From Palauibacter sp022826685 (lineage in GTDB: Bacteria > Gemmatimonadota > Gemmatimonadetes > Palauibacterales > Palauibacteraceae): a DNA stretch of 64,000 nt. The position numbers and the translations under genes are program-made. The stretch lies in the NCBI RefSeq assembly GCF_965221685.1, contig NZ_OZ244907.1. The stretch is one strand, 5' to 3'. Below the pieces are notes generated by a model, which saw nothing but the letters and a program-made list of their open reading frames with translations, was not told the origin of the DNA and made no database searches. Below are positions 43,497 through 52,417 of the stretch, in pieces (within the stretch, counting starts at the first letter, position 1; each line of letters opens with the position of its first letter).

Positions 43497-44893
43497 CAGG
43501 CGCCCCCTCCGAAACGGGCTTCCAGTTCGTCGATGACCCGCTCGAGGCGGGCGCCGCGCGAGCCCTTTACGAGCACGACCTCATCTCCTTCCAGGGCGTC
43601 CGCGAAGGGCCGCAGGGCCGCCTCGGGGTCCTCGGCCCGGATGAGGGCATGGCCCTGCACGCCGTCGAACGGCGCGTCGCAGAAGAGGCCGGTCGCCGCG
43701 ATGACGTCGAACCCCGCAGCCCGCATCTCGTCGCCGATCTCGCGGTGCGCCTTCGCCTCCTCGGAGCCGAGTTCGAGCATCGAGCCCGCGAACACGGCGC
43801 GGCGGCATCCCGGGAGCAAGTCGCGCGTCTGGGCGATCGCCGCGCGAAACGAATCCGGGTTGGCGTTGTAGCAGTCGGCCAGCACCGTCAGGCCCCCGAT
43901 GCGGCGCAGCGCGCCGCGCAGCCCGAGCGGCTCGTAGCGCGACAGCCCCCGGGCGACGGCGTCGGGTGGCACCTCCAGCGATGCCGCCAGGGCCGCCGCG
44001 ATCAGCGCGTCCCGCAGGTGGTGCTCGCCGCCCACACCGAGCGCGACGCGGATTCCGCCGCGGCGAAACTCGATCCGATCCGCTTCCACCGCGTACGTCT
44101 CGGGTGCGAAGTCGGCCCGGGGGCCGAAGCCAGCCACGATCGCGTCGGGCCGGTGGGCCCGGGCGGCCTTCGCGAGGATCGCGGGTTCCTCTCCCACCAC
44201 GAGCACGCCGTGTCCCGAGGCGCCGTGCGCGAGCGCCATCTTTTCCCGCAGGACGCCGTCCACATCTCCGAAACACTCGAGGTGCGCGGCGCCGACGGTC
44301 GTGATGACGACGTGATCGGGCCACGCGATCTCCGCCAGTCGAGCGATCTCCCCGGGCTCGCTCGCCCCCACTTCCAGAACCCAGGCGTCCGCATCGGGAG
44401 GGGCGCGCAGGATCGTGAGTGGAAGCCCGACCTGGCTGTTGTAGTTCCCTTCCGTGCGGTACACGCGGCGGGATCCGGAGAGGGCGCAGGCGATCATCTC
44501 CTTCACGGTCGTCTTGCCCGAACTCCCCGTGATCGCCACGACGGTGGCGCCGGATTCGCGCCGGGCCCGGGCCGCGAGATCGCCGAGCGCTCTCAGAGGG
44601 TCGGCGACGGGAAAGTACTCCATCCCCAACGCGGGATCCTCCCGGCCGGCGCGAACGATCGCGCCCGGCGCGCCCCGCGCCGCCGCTTGGGGGAGGAAAT
44701 CGGCGGCATCGTGCCGCGCCCCGGCGAGCGCGACGAACAGCTCCCCGGGCTTCAGCGTTCTCGAATCGCACGAGACCCCGGTGTACGCCCGCTCTCCGCC
44801 GTCGCCCGGGCTCCCGGCGCCGCCGGCGTCCAGGCGGAGCGCCGCCCGGATCCAGCCCGACCGCAACGCCGGAGCCTGCGTGGCCGCCGTCAT
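43496..44893 (-). CDS. murF: UDP-MurNAc-tripeptide D-alanyl-D-alanine ligase MurF
   Basis: The 465-aa ligase adds D-Ala-D-Ala to the UDP-MurNAc tripeptide. The order of domains is normal: an N-terminal domain with GVSCDSRTLKPGELFVAL, the P-loop AITGSSGKTTVKEM, the central TEGNYNSQVGLPLTIL and the C-terminal VLADCYNANPDSFRAAI. The start overlaps the murE stop (ATGA). Confidence 0.95.
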   Translation of the reverse strand: MTAATQAPALRSGWIRAALRLDAGGAGSPGDGGERAYTGVSCDSRTLKPGELFVALAGARHDAADFLPQAAARGAPGAIVRAGREDPALGMEYFPVADPLRALGDLAARARRESGATVVAITGSSGKTTVKEMIACALSGSRRVYRTEGNYNSQVGLPLTILRAPPDADAWVLEVGASEPGEIARLAEIAWPDHVVITTVGAAHLECFGDVDGVLREKMALAHGASGHGVLVVGEEPAILAKAARAHRPDAIVAGFGPRADFAPETYAVEADRIEFRRGGIRVALGVGGEHHLRDALIAAALAASLEVPPDAVARGLSRYEPLGLRGALRRIGGLTVLADCYNANPDSFRAAIAQTRDLLPGCRRAVFAGSMLELGSEEAKAHREIGDEMRAAGFDVIAATGLFCDAPFDGVQGHALIRAEDPEAALRPFADALEGDEVVLVKGSRGARLERVIDELEARFGGGA

Positions 44894-46386
44894 GCCGTCC
44901 CTCCGGGCCGCTCGGATGCGTCCGGACGCGCGGGGAGGAGGTCCTCGACGATCCGGCGCTCGTCGAAGGGCAGTCGCTCTCCGCCGATGATCTGGTACGT
45001 CTCGTGTCCCTTGCCGAGGAGCGCGACCGCGTCGGCCGGACCCGCCTCGGCGAGCCCCCGCGCAATCGCCTCTCGTCGGTCGACGACGATCTCGTAGCTA
45101 TCCGGCGGGAGCCCGACGACCATCTGGCGGCAGATCTCCGAGGCATCTTCCGATCGGGGATTGTCGCTCGTCACGATCGCGACATCCGCCAGGCGCGCGA
45201 GGATGCTCCCCATCTGCGGCCGCTTGCCCGGGTCCCGGTCGCCGCCGCAGCCGAGGAGGGCGATGACCCGGCCCGGCACGATCGCCCGCAACGAGGAGAG
45301 CGCCCGCTCGCACGAATCCGGGTTGTGCGCGAAATCGCGGACCACGAATACCGGCTCACGCGAGAGCACTTCCATGCGCCCGGGCACGGAAGGGGCCTCG
45401 GAGAGTCGCGCGGCGATCCGTTCGAGCGGCATGCCGAAGCCCCACGCGATGGCGGCCGCCGCGAGGGCGTTCCGCACGTTGAAATCGGCCGGAAGCGGCA
45501 GCGACACGGCGGCGGCCTCGCCCGGCACCCGCAACGTGAAGCGGGCGCCCCCCGTATGGAGGACGAGTTGATCCGGCCACACGTCGGCCGTCGACTCGAA
45601 GCCGTAGCGGAGCGTCGTGGCGTTCGGCGGCGCGATCTCGTTCCAGGCGGGCTCATCGTCGTTCACCGCGCAGACGCCGCCCGGCGCAAGCAAGTCGAGC
45701 AGGCGCAGCTTGGCCTCCCGATACGCCCTGAGGTCGGGGTGATACTCGAGGTGTTCGCGACTGAAGCTCGTGAAGCCCACGGCATCGAAGCAGAACCCAT
45801 CCGCGCGACGCTGATCGAGCGCGTGCGAGGAAACCTCAAGAACCGCCGCCTCGGCGCCACCCGCCCGCAACGCGGCGAGCTCGAGAGCCAGATCGATCGG
45901 ATCGGGAGTCGTCAGCCCCGGAGCTCCGACCTCGCCGTCGATGGATACGGTCCCCAGGGTGCCCAATGCCGCGGCGGGTCCCAGATCGTCCAGGATCCAG
46001 CGCGTGAGCCACGCGGTGGTCGACTTGCCGTTGGTCCCCGTGATGCCGACGAGGCGGAGCGCTTCGCCGGGGTCGCCGGCGAAGAGTGCGGCGAGGTGGG
46101 ATACGGCCGCTCGAGCGTCGCGGACGGCCAGCTGCGGGAGGTCGACATCGGCGATGCGCTCGACGACGGCGGCGCCGGCCCCGGCACGCCCGGCGGCTTC
46201 CAGGAAGGCGTGGCCATCGACACGCGTCCCCGGAATCGCGCAGAAGAGGTCGCCGGCGCAGACCAGGCGAGAGTCCGAGCGCAAGGCGGGAAACTCCGCG
46301 GGGGGAACCCCTCTCCACCGCGGTTCGAGGCCCCGTTCGTCAAGCCTGCGCTCAACCTGTCGGTTCGTTGCTGTCTGTTGCGGCAA
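44890..46386 (-). CDS. murE: UDP-MurNAc-dipeptide meso-diaminopimelate ligase MurE
   Basis: The ligase adds the third stem-peptide residue. RSDSRLVCAGDLFCAIPG is in the N-terminal domain and the P-loop ITGTNGKST lies near residue 115-123. The C-terminal domain has TSDNPRSEDASEI; the DNPR motif marks enzymes that use meso-diaminopimelate rather than lysine, as in Gram-negatives. The start used is a TTG with a distant GGAGG, so the exact first residue is uncertain. A 94-base gap separates it from ftsI; no promoter is evident there. Confidence 0.94.
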   Translation of the reverse strand: MPQQTATNRQVERRLDERGLEPRWRGVPPAEFPALRSDSRLVCAGDLFCAIPGTRVDGHAFLEAAGRAGAGAAVVERIADVDLPQLAVRDARAAVSHLAALFAGDPGEALRLVGITGTNGKSTTAWLTRWILDDLGPAAALGTLGTVSIDGEVGAPGLTTPDPIDLALELAALRAGGAEAAVLEVSSHALDQRRADGFCFDAVGFTSFSREHLEYHPDLRAYREAKLRLLDLLAPGGVCAVNDDEPAWNEIAPPNATTLRYGFESTADVWPDQLVLHTGGARFTLRVPGEAAAVSLPLPADFNVRNALAAAAIAWGFGMPLERIAARLSEAPSVPGRMEVLSREPVFVVRDFAHNPDSCERALSSLRAIVPGRVIALLGCGGDRDPGKRPQMGSILARLADVAIVTSDNPRSEDASEICRQMVVGLPPDSYEIVVDRREAIARGLAEAGPADAVALLGKGHETYQIIGGERLPFDERRIVEDLLPARPDASERPGGTA

Positions 46387-46480
46387 AGTCCAGTGGTTAA
46401 CCTCCCTCCAACCTTGTATCCCCGAGACCCTTCTCCGTTCGCTCCTCGTTCCCCGGGGCCATCGCGCGAAGCCCTCCAGG

Positions 46481-48505
46481 CTATCTCAGCACGACGGTCT
46501 CACCCCTGAGCATCTCGCTCCCGGGCGCGGGGCTCTGGCCCGCGACGCTCCCCTGTCCGCGCCATTCCACGCGGAGGCCGAGCCCGTGCAGGCGGGCAGC
46601 CGCCGCCCGCGCGGACAATCCGGCGAGGTCCGGCAGCGCGACGACGCCTCTGCCGCTCATGTCGGTGACGTCGGCCGTGCCGGCCGCGCCCGTGCCGCTG
46701 GAGGCGAACATGACGGCGCCTTCCGGCGTGCCTGCCGCGCCTCCGCCGGACCACGGCCGGGGACGGGCGTCGGAAACGACGAGACGCGGATCCACCTGCA
46801 CGCCGTCGGCCGCGAGCGCCGCCTTGAGGGTCGCCTGGCTGGTGGGCGCCGCGATCGCGCCCCCGTAGTAGACCCCACCCTGCGGGTCTTCGAGTCGCGT
46901 GAGGATGACGAGTCGCGGGTCATCCGCCGGCGCGAAGCCGACGAAGGAGGCGCGGTGGCGTCCCGGTGCGTAGCGGCCGTTCACGGCGAGGCGGGCCGTT
47001 CCGGTCTTTCCGGCGACCGCGAACCGCGCCATGCCCGCGAGCGTTCCGGTGCCTTCCCGGACGACCTCCTCCAGCACGCCGCGAACCGCCTCCGCCACCT
47101 CCTCGGATATGACGCGCCGCACGGGGATCGGGTCGAAGCGCCGCACCAGGTGCCCGGACGGGTCCCGTATCTCTCTGACGAGACTCGGCCGCATCAGCAC
47201 ACCGCCGTTCGCGATGGCGCCGTACGCCAGGGCGAGTTGCAGGGATGTGGCGGAGATCTCGTACCCCATCGCGAGCGAAGCGGGGCTGAGCGAGGTCCAC
47301 GACTCGGGCCGGCTGAGGCGTCCCGGCGACTCGGAGAGATACTCCAGCTGCGTCCGCATGCCGAAACCGAAGTCGCGCAGGTAGCGATGCTGGACTGCCG
47401 GCGTCAGACGGGTGGACAGCTTCGCGGCCCCCACATTGCTCGATTTGGAGATGACCCGTCGCACGCTGAGCGTGTCGTAGCCGTAGACGTCGGTGATCAC
47501 TCTCGAGCCGATCCGCAGCCTCCCGTCCTCCACATCCACGATCTCGTCCAGATCGACGACACCCTCGCTGAGGAGGGACGCGAGAAGGAACGGCTTCAGC
47601 GTGGAGCCGGGTTCGTAGGGATCGCTGAGACCCGCGATCTGGTCGACTGCTCCGTCGGTGCGTTCGCTCGCCAGCGCAAGAATCTCGCCGGTACGCGGAT
47701 CGAGGAGGACGATGTCGCCCCCGCTCGCCCCCGTCTTTGCGAGCGCGCGCGCGAGTTCGTTCTCGGCGATCCGCTGGAGTTCGGCGTCGAGCGTGAGCAC
47801 GACATCGTGTCCGGGCACCGCATCGATGACCTGTCCGCCGGGGGGACGGTACGCGTTTCGATGACCATCGAGTCGAACCTCGGCGCGGCCGGACTCGCCG
47901 ACGAGCCAGAAGTCGAGATCGGCCTCGAGGCCCGTCCCGCCCTTGCCATCGGACCCCACGGCGCCGATGAGACGGCGGCCCATGCTGCGGGGGTATTCTC
48001 TCGCGGACCGGCTCTCGAAGTAGATCCCCTGCCCGATCGTCCGCTGCAGCCGCACGCGCTCCTCGTCGCTGACGTCGCTCGCGACGAGAGACCAGCCGCC
48101 CGTGGCTTCCGCGATGGCGCTCCGACGCTCCGACGCCACGGGCACGACGGAGGCCACGGTCTCAATGGCCTCGGCCCGGTCGACGCGCAGTTCATTTACG
48201 GCGAGGAAGACCTGGTAGCGTGTGTCCGGCGCCGCGAGGACGCGGCCGTGCCGATCCAGAATCCGCCCGCGCACCGCGGGCAACAACTCCCACTCCGCGC
48301 TCTGTGCCACCTGCCTCGCGCGATGCGCCTCGCTCTCGAGGATCTGGAGGTCGGCGAGACGCACGGCATAGGCCAGCGCGACGAGGGTGAACGCGACGCC
48401 CAGCGCCCGATGCCGGATGCGCTGCGTCCGGGCGAGCGCGGCCTCGTGCGCGTCGCCCGCGAAGCCCTCGACCTGCGTCGTACTGTGAATGCCGAAACGC
48501 GTCAC
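46481..48505 (-). CDS. ftsI: Division transpeptidase FtsI (PBP3) with a PASTA-like end
   Basis: The septal DD-transpeptidase of 674 aa. A basic N-terminus and one membrane helix (ALGVAFTLVALAYAVRLADL) precede the dimerisation domain (GRILDRHGRVLA). The catalytic domain carries STLK (in EPGSTLKPF), SSN (SKSSNVGAA) and KTGT (VAGKTGTARL). The C-terminus ends in a PASTA-like module (LPDLAGLSARAAAARLHGLG), common outside the proteobacteria. The GTG start overlaps the ftsL stop (GTGA). Confidence 0.95.
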   Translation of the reverse strand: MTRFGIHSTTQVEGFAGDAHEAALARTQRIRHRALGVAFTLVALAYAVRLADLQILESEAHRARQVAQSAEWELLPAVRGRILDRHGRVLAAPDTRYQVFLAVNELRVDRAEAIETVASVVPVASERRSAIAEATGGWSLVASDVSDEERVRLQRTIGQGIYFESRSAREYPRSMGRRLIGAVGSDGKGGTGLEADLDFWLVGESGRAEVRLDGHRNAYRPPGGQVIDAVPGHDVVLTLDAELQRIAENELARALAKTGASGGDIVLLDPRTGEILALASERTDGAVDQIAGLSDPYEPGSTLKPFLLASLLSEGVVDLDEIVDVEDGRLRIGSRVITDVYGYDTLSVRRVISKSSNVGAAKLSTRLTPAVQHRYLRDFGFGMRTQLEYLSESPGRLSRPESWTSLSPASLAMGYEISATSLQLALAYGAIANGGVLMRPSLVREIRDPSGHLVRRFDPIPVRRVISEEVAEAVRGVLEEVVREGTGTLAGMARFAVAGKTGTARLAVNGRYAPGRHRASFVGFAPADDPRLVILTRLEDPQGGVYYGGAIAAPTSQATLKAALAADGVQVDPRLVVSDARPRPWSGGGAAGTPEGAVMFASSGTGAAGTADVTDMSGRGVVALPDLAGLSARAAAARLHGLGLRVEWRGQGSVAGQSPAPGSEMLRGETVVLR

Positions 48506-48864
48506 CTGTCCGCTCCCCTGCCGGAGACGTCCACCTCTTCTTCAGCCGGCGAGGTTCCGGCGTCGACCTGCAGCAGTTGCTCTTCCGCTGCCCGCTGCAG
48601 CCCGAGCGCCTCCGCCTCGCGTTCTATCCGCGCCGGCGCCGCGAGTGAATCGACTCTCGTCCGCGCCGCGTCGATCCGGTCCGTGACGATCCGATCCTCC
48701 GCCTCGAGTCCTCGAAGTTCGGCCGTCAACCTCCGCCCTTCCTCGCCCCGGCGGACCACGCTCACCAGCGAAACTGCCAGCGCGATGACGGCCATCGCGG
48801 CCGTCATCCACCGGATCAGGGTTCTGCGACGGATCCTCCGTACGCTCCCGCTCCAGTCGTTCAT
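48502..48864 (-). CDS. ftsL: FtsL-like division protein
   Basis: A 120-aa single-pass membrane protein located exactly where ftsL sits in dcw clusters, between rsmH and ftsI, with 4-base overlaps on both sides. A basic N-terminus (VRRIRRRTLIRW) leads into one helix (MTAAMAVIALAVSLVSVV), then a coiled coil (EEGRRLTAELRGLEAEDRIV) and an acidic tail. FtsL proteins are poorly conserved, so the call rests on layout and position. Confidence 0.8.
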   Translation of the reverse strand: MNDWSGSVRRIRRRTLIRWMTAAMAVIALAVSLVSVVRRGEEGRRLTAELRGLEAEDRIVTDRIDAARTRVDSLAAPARIEREAEALGLQRAAEEQLLQVDAGTSPAEEEVDVSGRGADR

Positions 48865-49823
48865 GCGCCGCCCGCCTGCTCGTCCGTCCCGCGCTTCTCC
48901 CACACCCGGAGTCGCGCACTACGCGCCCGCGGATTCCCGGTGACCTCCTCGGCCGAGGGGCGCAGAGGCCGGCGCGTCAGCGTCCGCCCCAGCGACCTTC
49001 CCCGGCACCGGCACTCCGGGAGACCCGGAGGGCAGCGGCAGTCGGCGGACCAGTCTCGAAAGGCGTTCTTCACCAACCGGTCCTCCAGCGAGTGGTACGA
49101 AAGCACCGCCAACCGCCCACCCGGAGCGAGCCGGCCCCGTATCCCTTCGAGCCCCTCGCTCAGCGCGGCCAACTCGTCGTTGACCGCGATCCGCAAAGCC
49201 TGGAACAGCCTGGCCTTCTGCTTCTCCTGCGCCGAACGACCCAGGACCGCCGACAGCGCGGCCACGAGGTCGTCGCTCGTGCTGAAGGGCCGGATCTTCC
49301 TCCGCCGCACCACCTCACGTGAGAGCGTCCGCCACCTACGCTCTTCCCCATCACGGAAGACCCGGCCCAACTCGCGTTCGTCCGCCCGATTCAACAGTTC
49401 GGCTGCGGACCTTGTCTCGCGCGCCCTCTCGTCCATCCGCATACGCAGCGGCGTGCCCGGACGGAACGAAAAACCGCGCTCCTGTGTGTCGATCTGGTGC
49501 GACGAGACGCCCAGGTCCATCAGGGCTCCCGCCAGACCGTCCATCTCGGCGGCGAACCCGGGACGAGCCACGTCCCTGAAGTTCGCCCGTATCAGCTCCA
49601 CCCGTTCGCCCGCCGAGGCGAGCCTCCGCCTCGCGGCCTCGATCGCCTTCGCATCCTGATCGATCCCGATCACGCGCACGGCCGACCCGGCCTCCAGCAG
49701 CCGGATCGCATGCCCCGCACCGCCGACCGTCGCATCCAGGAAAACGCCTCCGCACTCCGGGCGAAGCCACCGCAGCACCTCATCCGGCATGACCGGCGTG
49801 TGCTGAAACGTCTCCTCTGTCAC
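48861..49823 (-). CDS. rsmH: 16S rRNA m4C1402 methyltransferase RsmH (MraW)
   Basis: This S-adenosylmethionine-dependent enzyme methylates C1402 of 16S rRNA. The 320-aa protein begins FQHTPVMPDEVLRWL and has the SAM site VFLDATVGGAGHA, LMDLGVSSHQIDTQERGFSF and LAVLSYHSLEDRLVKNAF. A cysteine group late in the protein (CRCPPGLPECRC) is typical of the family. The GTG chosen lies just before the conserved start; another GTG nine codons earlier is possible. It follows mraZ. Confidence 0.95.
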   Translation of the reverse strand: MTEETFQHTPVMPDEVLRWLRPECGGVFLDATVGGAGHAIRLLEAGSAVRVIGIDQDAKAIEAARRRLASAGERVELIRANFRDVARPGFAAEMDGLAGALMDLGVSSHQIDTQERGFSFRPGTPLRMRMDERARETRSAAELLNRADERELGRVFRDGEERRWRTLSREVVRRRKIRPFSTSDDLVAALSAVLGRSAQEKQKARLFQALRIAVNDELAALSEGLEGIRGRLAPGGRLAVLSYHSLEDRLVKNAFRDWSADCRCPPGLPECRCRGRSLGRTLTRRPLRPSAEEVTGNPRARSARLRVWEKRGTDEQAGGA

Positions 49824-49872
49824 TCCGTCGGCTTCCTCGACTCCCCCCACCGTGCCGTGATCGGAAAACCCG

Positions 49873-50304
49873 TCAGGCGAACACCGTCTCTATCAATCGG
49901 TCGAAGTCCTCGTCCGTCGCACTCGTCACGCGCTCGAACGTCTCCGGATGCCAGATCTGGACGTGGCTGATCGCGCCGACGACCAGAGCCTCACTTCCGA
50001 GCGCGACCGCCTTTCTCATCCGCTCCGGAATCAGAATTCTGCCCTGCGCGTCCGGCGTGACCTGAACGGCGTCCGCCGTGATGCGCAGCAACTGGGGGCG
50101 GAAATGCGGTTGCCGTCTCGACATCTCCCGGAGTTCGTCCTGCACGCCAGCCCAGGCGTCTTCCGGGTAGAGCGACAGCGCGTCGGGTTGCGTCTTGAGG
50201 AGGACGAACGGCTCCCGTTCCCGGCCCCTTCGAAAAGGCGCCGGTAGGCTTACCCGACCCTGCGAGTCGAGTTGATGTCGATAACTCCCCAGAAAGCCTG
50301 GCAA
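49873..50304 (-). CDS. mraZ: Transcriptional regulator MraZ
   Basis: A SpoVT/AbrB-fold DNA-binding protein that controls the dcw operon. It has two tandem half-domains, each with a DxxGR motif (YRHQLDSQGRVSLPAPF and TPDAQGRILIP). From the TTG chosen (AAGG six bases upstream) it is 143 aa, the usual MraZ size. A longer GTG start at 50358 would add 18 unrelated residues and cross the predicted operator. Four MraZ-type boxes lie directly upstream, so autoregulation is expected. Confidence 0.93.
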   Translation of the reverse strand: MPGFLGSYRHQLDSQGRVSLPAPFRRGREREPFVLLKTQPDALSLYPEDAWAGVQDELREMSRRQPHFRPQLLRITADAVQVTPDAQGRILIPERMRKAVALGSEALVVGAISHVQIWHPETFERVTSATDEDFDRLIETVFA

Positions 50305-50336
50305 ATCGTGCCTTCGACATTCTTCGAGGGTGTCCC

Positions 50337-50371
50337 TCCCAGAACGACCCGTTTCCACCCACCGGATCCCA
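50337..50371 (-). promoter_or_regulatory. MraZ operator: four TGGGN boxes at 10-base spacing
   Basis: On the minus strand, TGGGA, TGGGT, CGGGT and TGGGA occupy 50371-50367, 50361-50357, 50351-50347 and 50341-50337, each separated by exactly 5 bases. E. coli MraZ is known to bind direct TGGGN repeats with 5-base spacers. The boxes start at the -10 element and run towards the mraZ start, a position suited to repression. Confidence 0.85.
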
Positions 50372-50399
50372 CCTTACACACCCTGAAGATGGGTGTCAA
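50371..50399 (-). promoter_or_regulatory. Promoter of the dcw cluster
   Basis: On the minus strand a perfect TTGACA (50399-50394) and TAAGGT (50376-50371) are separated by 17 bases. It is the clearest sigma70-type promoter in the window and lies directly upstream of the MraZ boxes. Confidence 0.8.
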
Positions 50400-50434
50400 C
50401 CCCTTTTCTCCCCATTTCATACCATCACGAGGAC

Positions 50435-50470
50435 AAAAAAAGACCCCGGCCCGCACCGAAGCGGGCCGGG
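50435..50470 (-). terminator. Intrinsic terminator of the TPR-protein gene
   Basis: A perfect 10-bp G+C stem (CCCGGCCCGC with GCGGGCCGGG) closes a six-base loop that reads TTCGGT on the minus strand. A run of seven T residues follows. It lies just after the TPR gene and insulates it from the dcw promoter. Confidence 0.92.
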
Positions 50471-50481
50471 ATCCTCGGGGT

Positions 50482-52275
50482 TCAGCGGCTGCAGGACGCC
50501 TCGATAATCGACTCCTGGCGGTACAGCTGGACATCGATCGCCTCGCGAATCTGCTGCTGGCTGGCGGCCTGATGGCTCCCTGCCTGCCCCAGGTGCGTGC
50601 TCACCCGCTGAAAGGCGTTGAGAGCGTTGCGCGCCGGCGCGCACGCTTCGTCGGCCTCGTTGCGGCTATCGTAGGCGCTTCCCTGCAGGTAGTACCCGAA
50701 GGCGATGAAGAAGTGCATCTGTTCCGATGCGGCCGGATCCTGGACGAACTCCGCGGCGAGGGTGAACAGTTCGAGCGCCGTGCCGATTTCGCCCACATCG
50801 ATGGAGGCCGGATTCGACTGTGCCGCCCTGGACTGGGCCTCGAAGTGATTCGTGTACGCCAGACTGAAGATCGCGTTCGCGATCTGGTTCGGGTCCGCTC
50901 CGCCTTCGACCGCGGTACGAAAATCGGCGATCGCCCCTTCGATGTCGCCGGTCTTCAACTTGAGCGTGGCAAGTTGCTGCCGTCCGTTCGGCACGTCCGG
51001 GTTGTACGCAAGCGCCTGCTCCAGCTCCGCCACGCCCATCGCCGGATTCTCCATCCGATCATAAATCGTGGCGCGTGAAGCGTGGACCTGGGCAAGCAAC
51101 TGCTCGCGGGACATCTCGCCCTCGCCGCTGCCGTCGGAGGCTGAAATCGACTCGAGCGCCTGCTCCGAGAACGCGAGCGCGTTGTCGTACTCCTCGAGGA
51201 GCATGTACGCGTTCGTCGCGTTGGAGAGCGTGGAGGGGTTCACGGCGTCGCCCTGCAGCTCCACGAGGCTGCCCGAGGCATCGACGGCCACGCGGAGCAT
51301 CGCGGGATCGGTGACTGCCCCGTCGGTCTGTCCGGCCCGCAGCGCCGCCCCCGTCAGGTACTCGAGGAGGCCCACGTTGTCCGGCGCGCGCTCCACGCCG
51401 TCCTGGAGGAGCTGCACCGTCTCGCCCCAGCGCTCGGCCTGCGTCAGCTCGTAGGCGATCCGCAGCCGCGTGTCGACGTCGTCCGGCCGGAAGTCCAGGA
51501 ATTGCTGATAGTAGCGAAGCGACGCGGCGCCGTCGCCCAGCTGCGCGTACGTGAACGCGAGCGATTCGAGGGCGTCGGTATCCGACGCGTTGTTGTCGAC
51601 GACGCCCTGCAGGTCGGCGGCCGCATCGCCCCACGCCTCGTTGAGCATGTATGCGCGGCCGCGCAGGTAGTGCGCCCGGCCGCTTTCGGGGTTGAGCGCG
51701 AGCGCCGCGTTGCAGTTGGAGATGGCGTCCATGGGCTGTTCGGACGCGAGGTAGTCGCCGCAGAAGGCGAGCGAACGGAGGTACTCGACGCCCTGCCCGA
51801 GCTGCCCCACGATCTGGGCGGCCGCCTCCTCGTGGGAGTCGTCGTCCGCCACCGTGAACGCCACCATCGGGAGCTCGTCCCCGCTCCGGGGCTCGACGAA
51901 GCTGACGTCGACCTCAACCCCTCCGGCGGCCGTGACCGCCGTCCCGGTCATGACGAGGGCGGCATTCATGGCCCCACCGAGCTGTCGCCAGTCGATCGGG
52001 GTCATCGTTCTCTCGTCGAGATCGTAGTCGTCGATCAGGTCGCGGGCATCATCGCGTTCGATCGCGATGTAGCCGGGGAAGATCCTGAGCGCATCCCGGA
52101 TTTCCTCGGCGATGCGCTCCCCGAAACGGCGATCGACCGGCTCGGTCGCCGTAACCGGCGCGACAAGGATCAGCAGGTCGCTCGTCTGCGCTTCGAGCGC
52201 CCGAGGCGCCGCCGGAAGGGAGAGGACGGCGAGCCCGGCCGCCATCCATGGGAGAATGTTCCGCGTGCTTCTCAT
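50482..52275 (-). CDS. Exported TPR-repeat protein
   Basis: A 597-aa protein with a signal peptide (MAAGLAVLSLPAAPRALEAQ). Residues 30-165 form a domain resembling the TolB N-terminal or CsgG-like fold (LLILVAPVTATEPVDRRFGE, NAALVMTGTAV). At least eight TPR-like helical pairs follow from about 170 to 520, for example AISNCNAALALNPESGRAHY, and the C-terminus is helical with a cysteine pair. It probably acts in the periplasm as a protein-binding scaffold. Function not evident. Transcribed alone, with a strong terminator. Confidence 0.75.
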   Translation of the reverse strand: MRSTRNILPWMAAGLAVLSLPAAPRALEAQTSDLLILVAPVTATEPVDRRFGERIAEEIRDALRIFPGYIAIERDDARDLIDDYDLDERTMTPIDWRQLGGAMNAALVMTGTAVTAAGGVEVDVSFVEPRSGDELPMVAFTVADDDSHEEAAAQIVGQLGQGVEYLRSLAFCGDYLASEQPMDAISNCNAALALNPESGRAHYLRGRAYMLNEAWGDAAADLQGVVDNNASDTDALESLAFTYAQLGDGAASLRYYQQFLDFRPDDVDTRLRIAYELTQAERWGETVQLLQDGVERAPDNVGLLEYLTGAALRAGQTDGAVTDPAMLRVAVDASGSLVELQGDAVNPSTLSNATNAYMLLEEYDNALAFSEQALESISASDGSGEGEMSREQLLAQVHASRATIYDRMENPAMGVAELEQALAYNPDVPNGRQQLATLKLKTGDIEGAIADFRTAVEGGADPNQIANAIFSLAYTNHFEAQSRAAQSNPASIDVGEIGTALELFTLAAEFVQDPAASEQMHFFIAFGYYLQGSAYDSRNEADEACAPARNALNAFQRVSTHLGQAGSHQAASQQQIREAIDVQLYRQESIIEASCSR

Positions 52276-52417
52276 CGAGTACCTCGGACGGTTCGTGCAA
52301 CAAACAGCGCACGGATCACATGGCCGTGCGACACACCAAAACCGGCATCACTTCGAAACAAGGGTATCAAGGTCGATTAATGCAAGCCGCCGCCGCGCGC
52401 AAGTCGTGATCCGCGGA

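Noticed and set aside
45941..48943. A 1000-codon plus-strand open frame opposite ftsI and murE
   Set aside because: It is antisense to genes with complete catalytic motifs, has no domain of its own and a composition typical of frames opposite G+C-rich genes.
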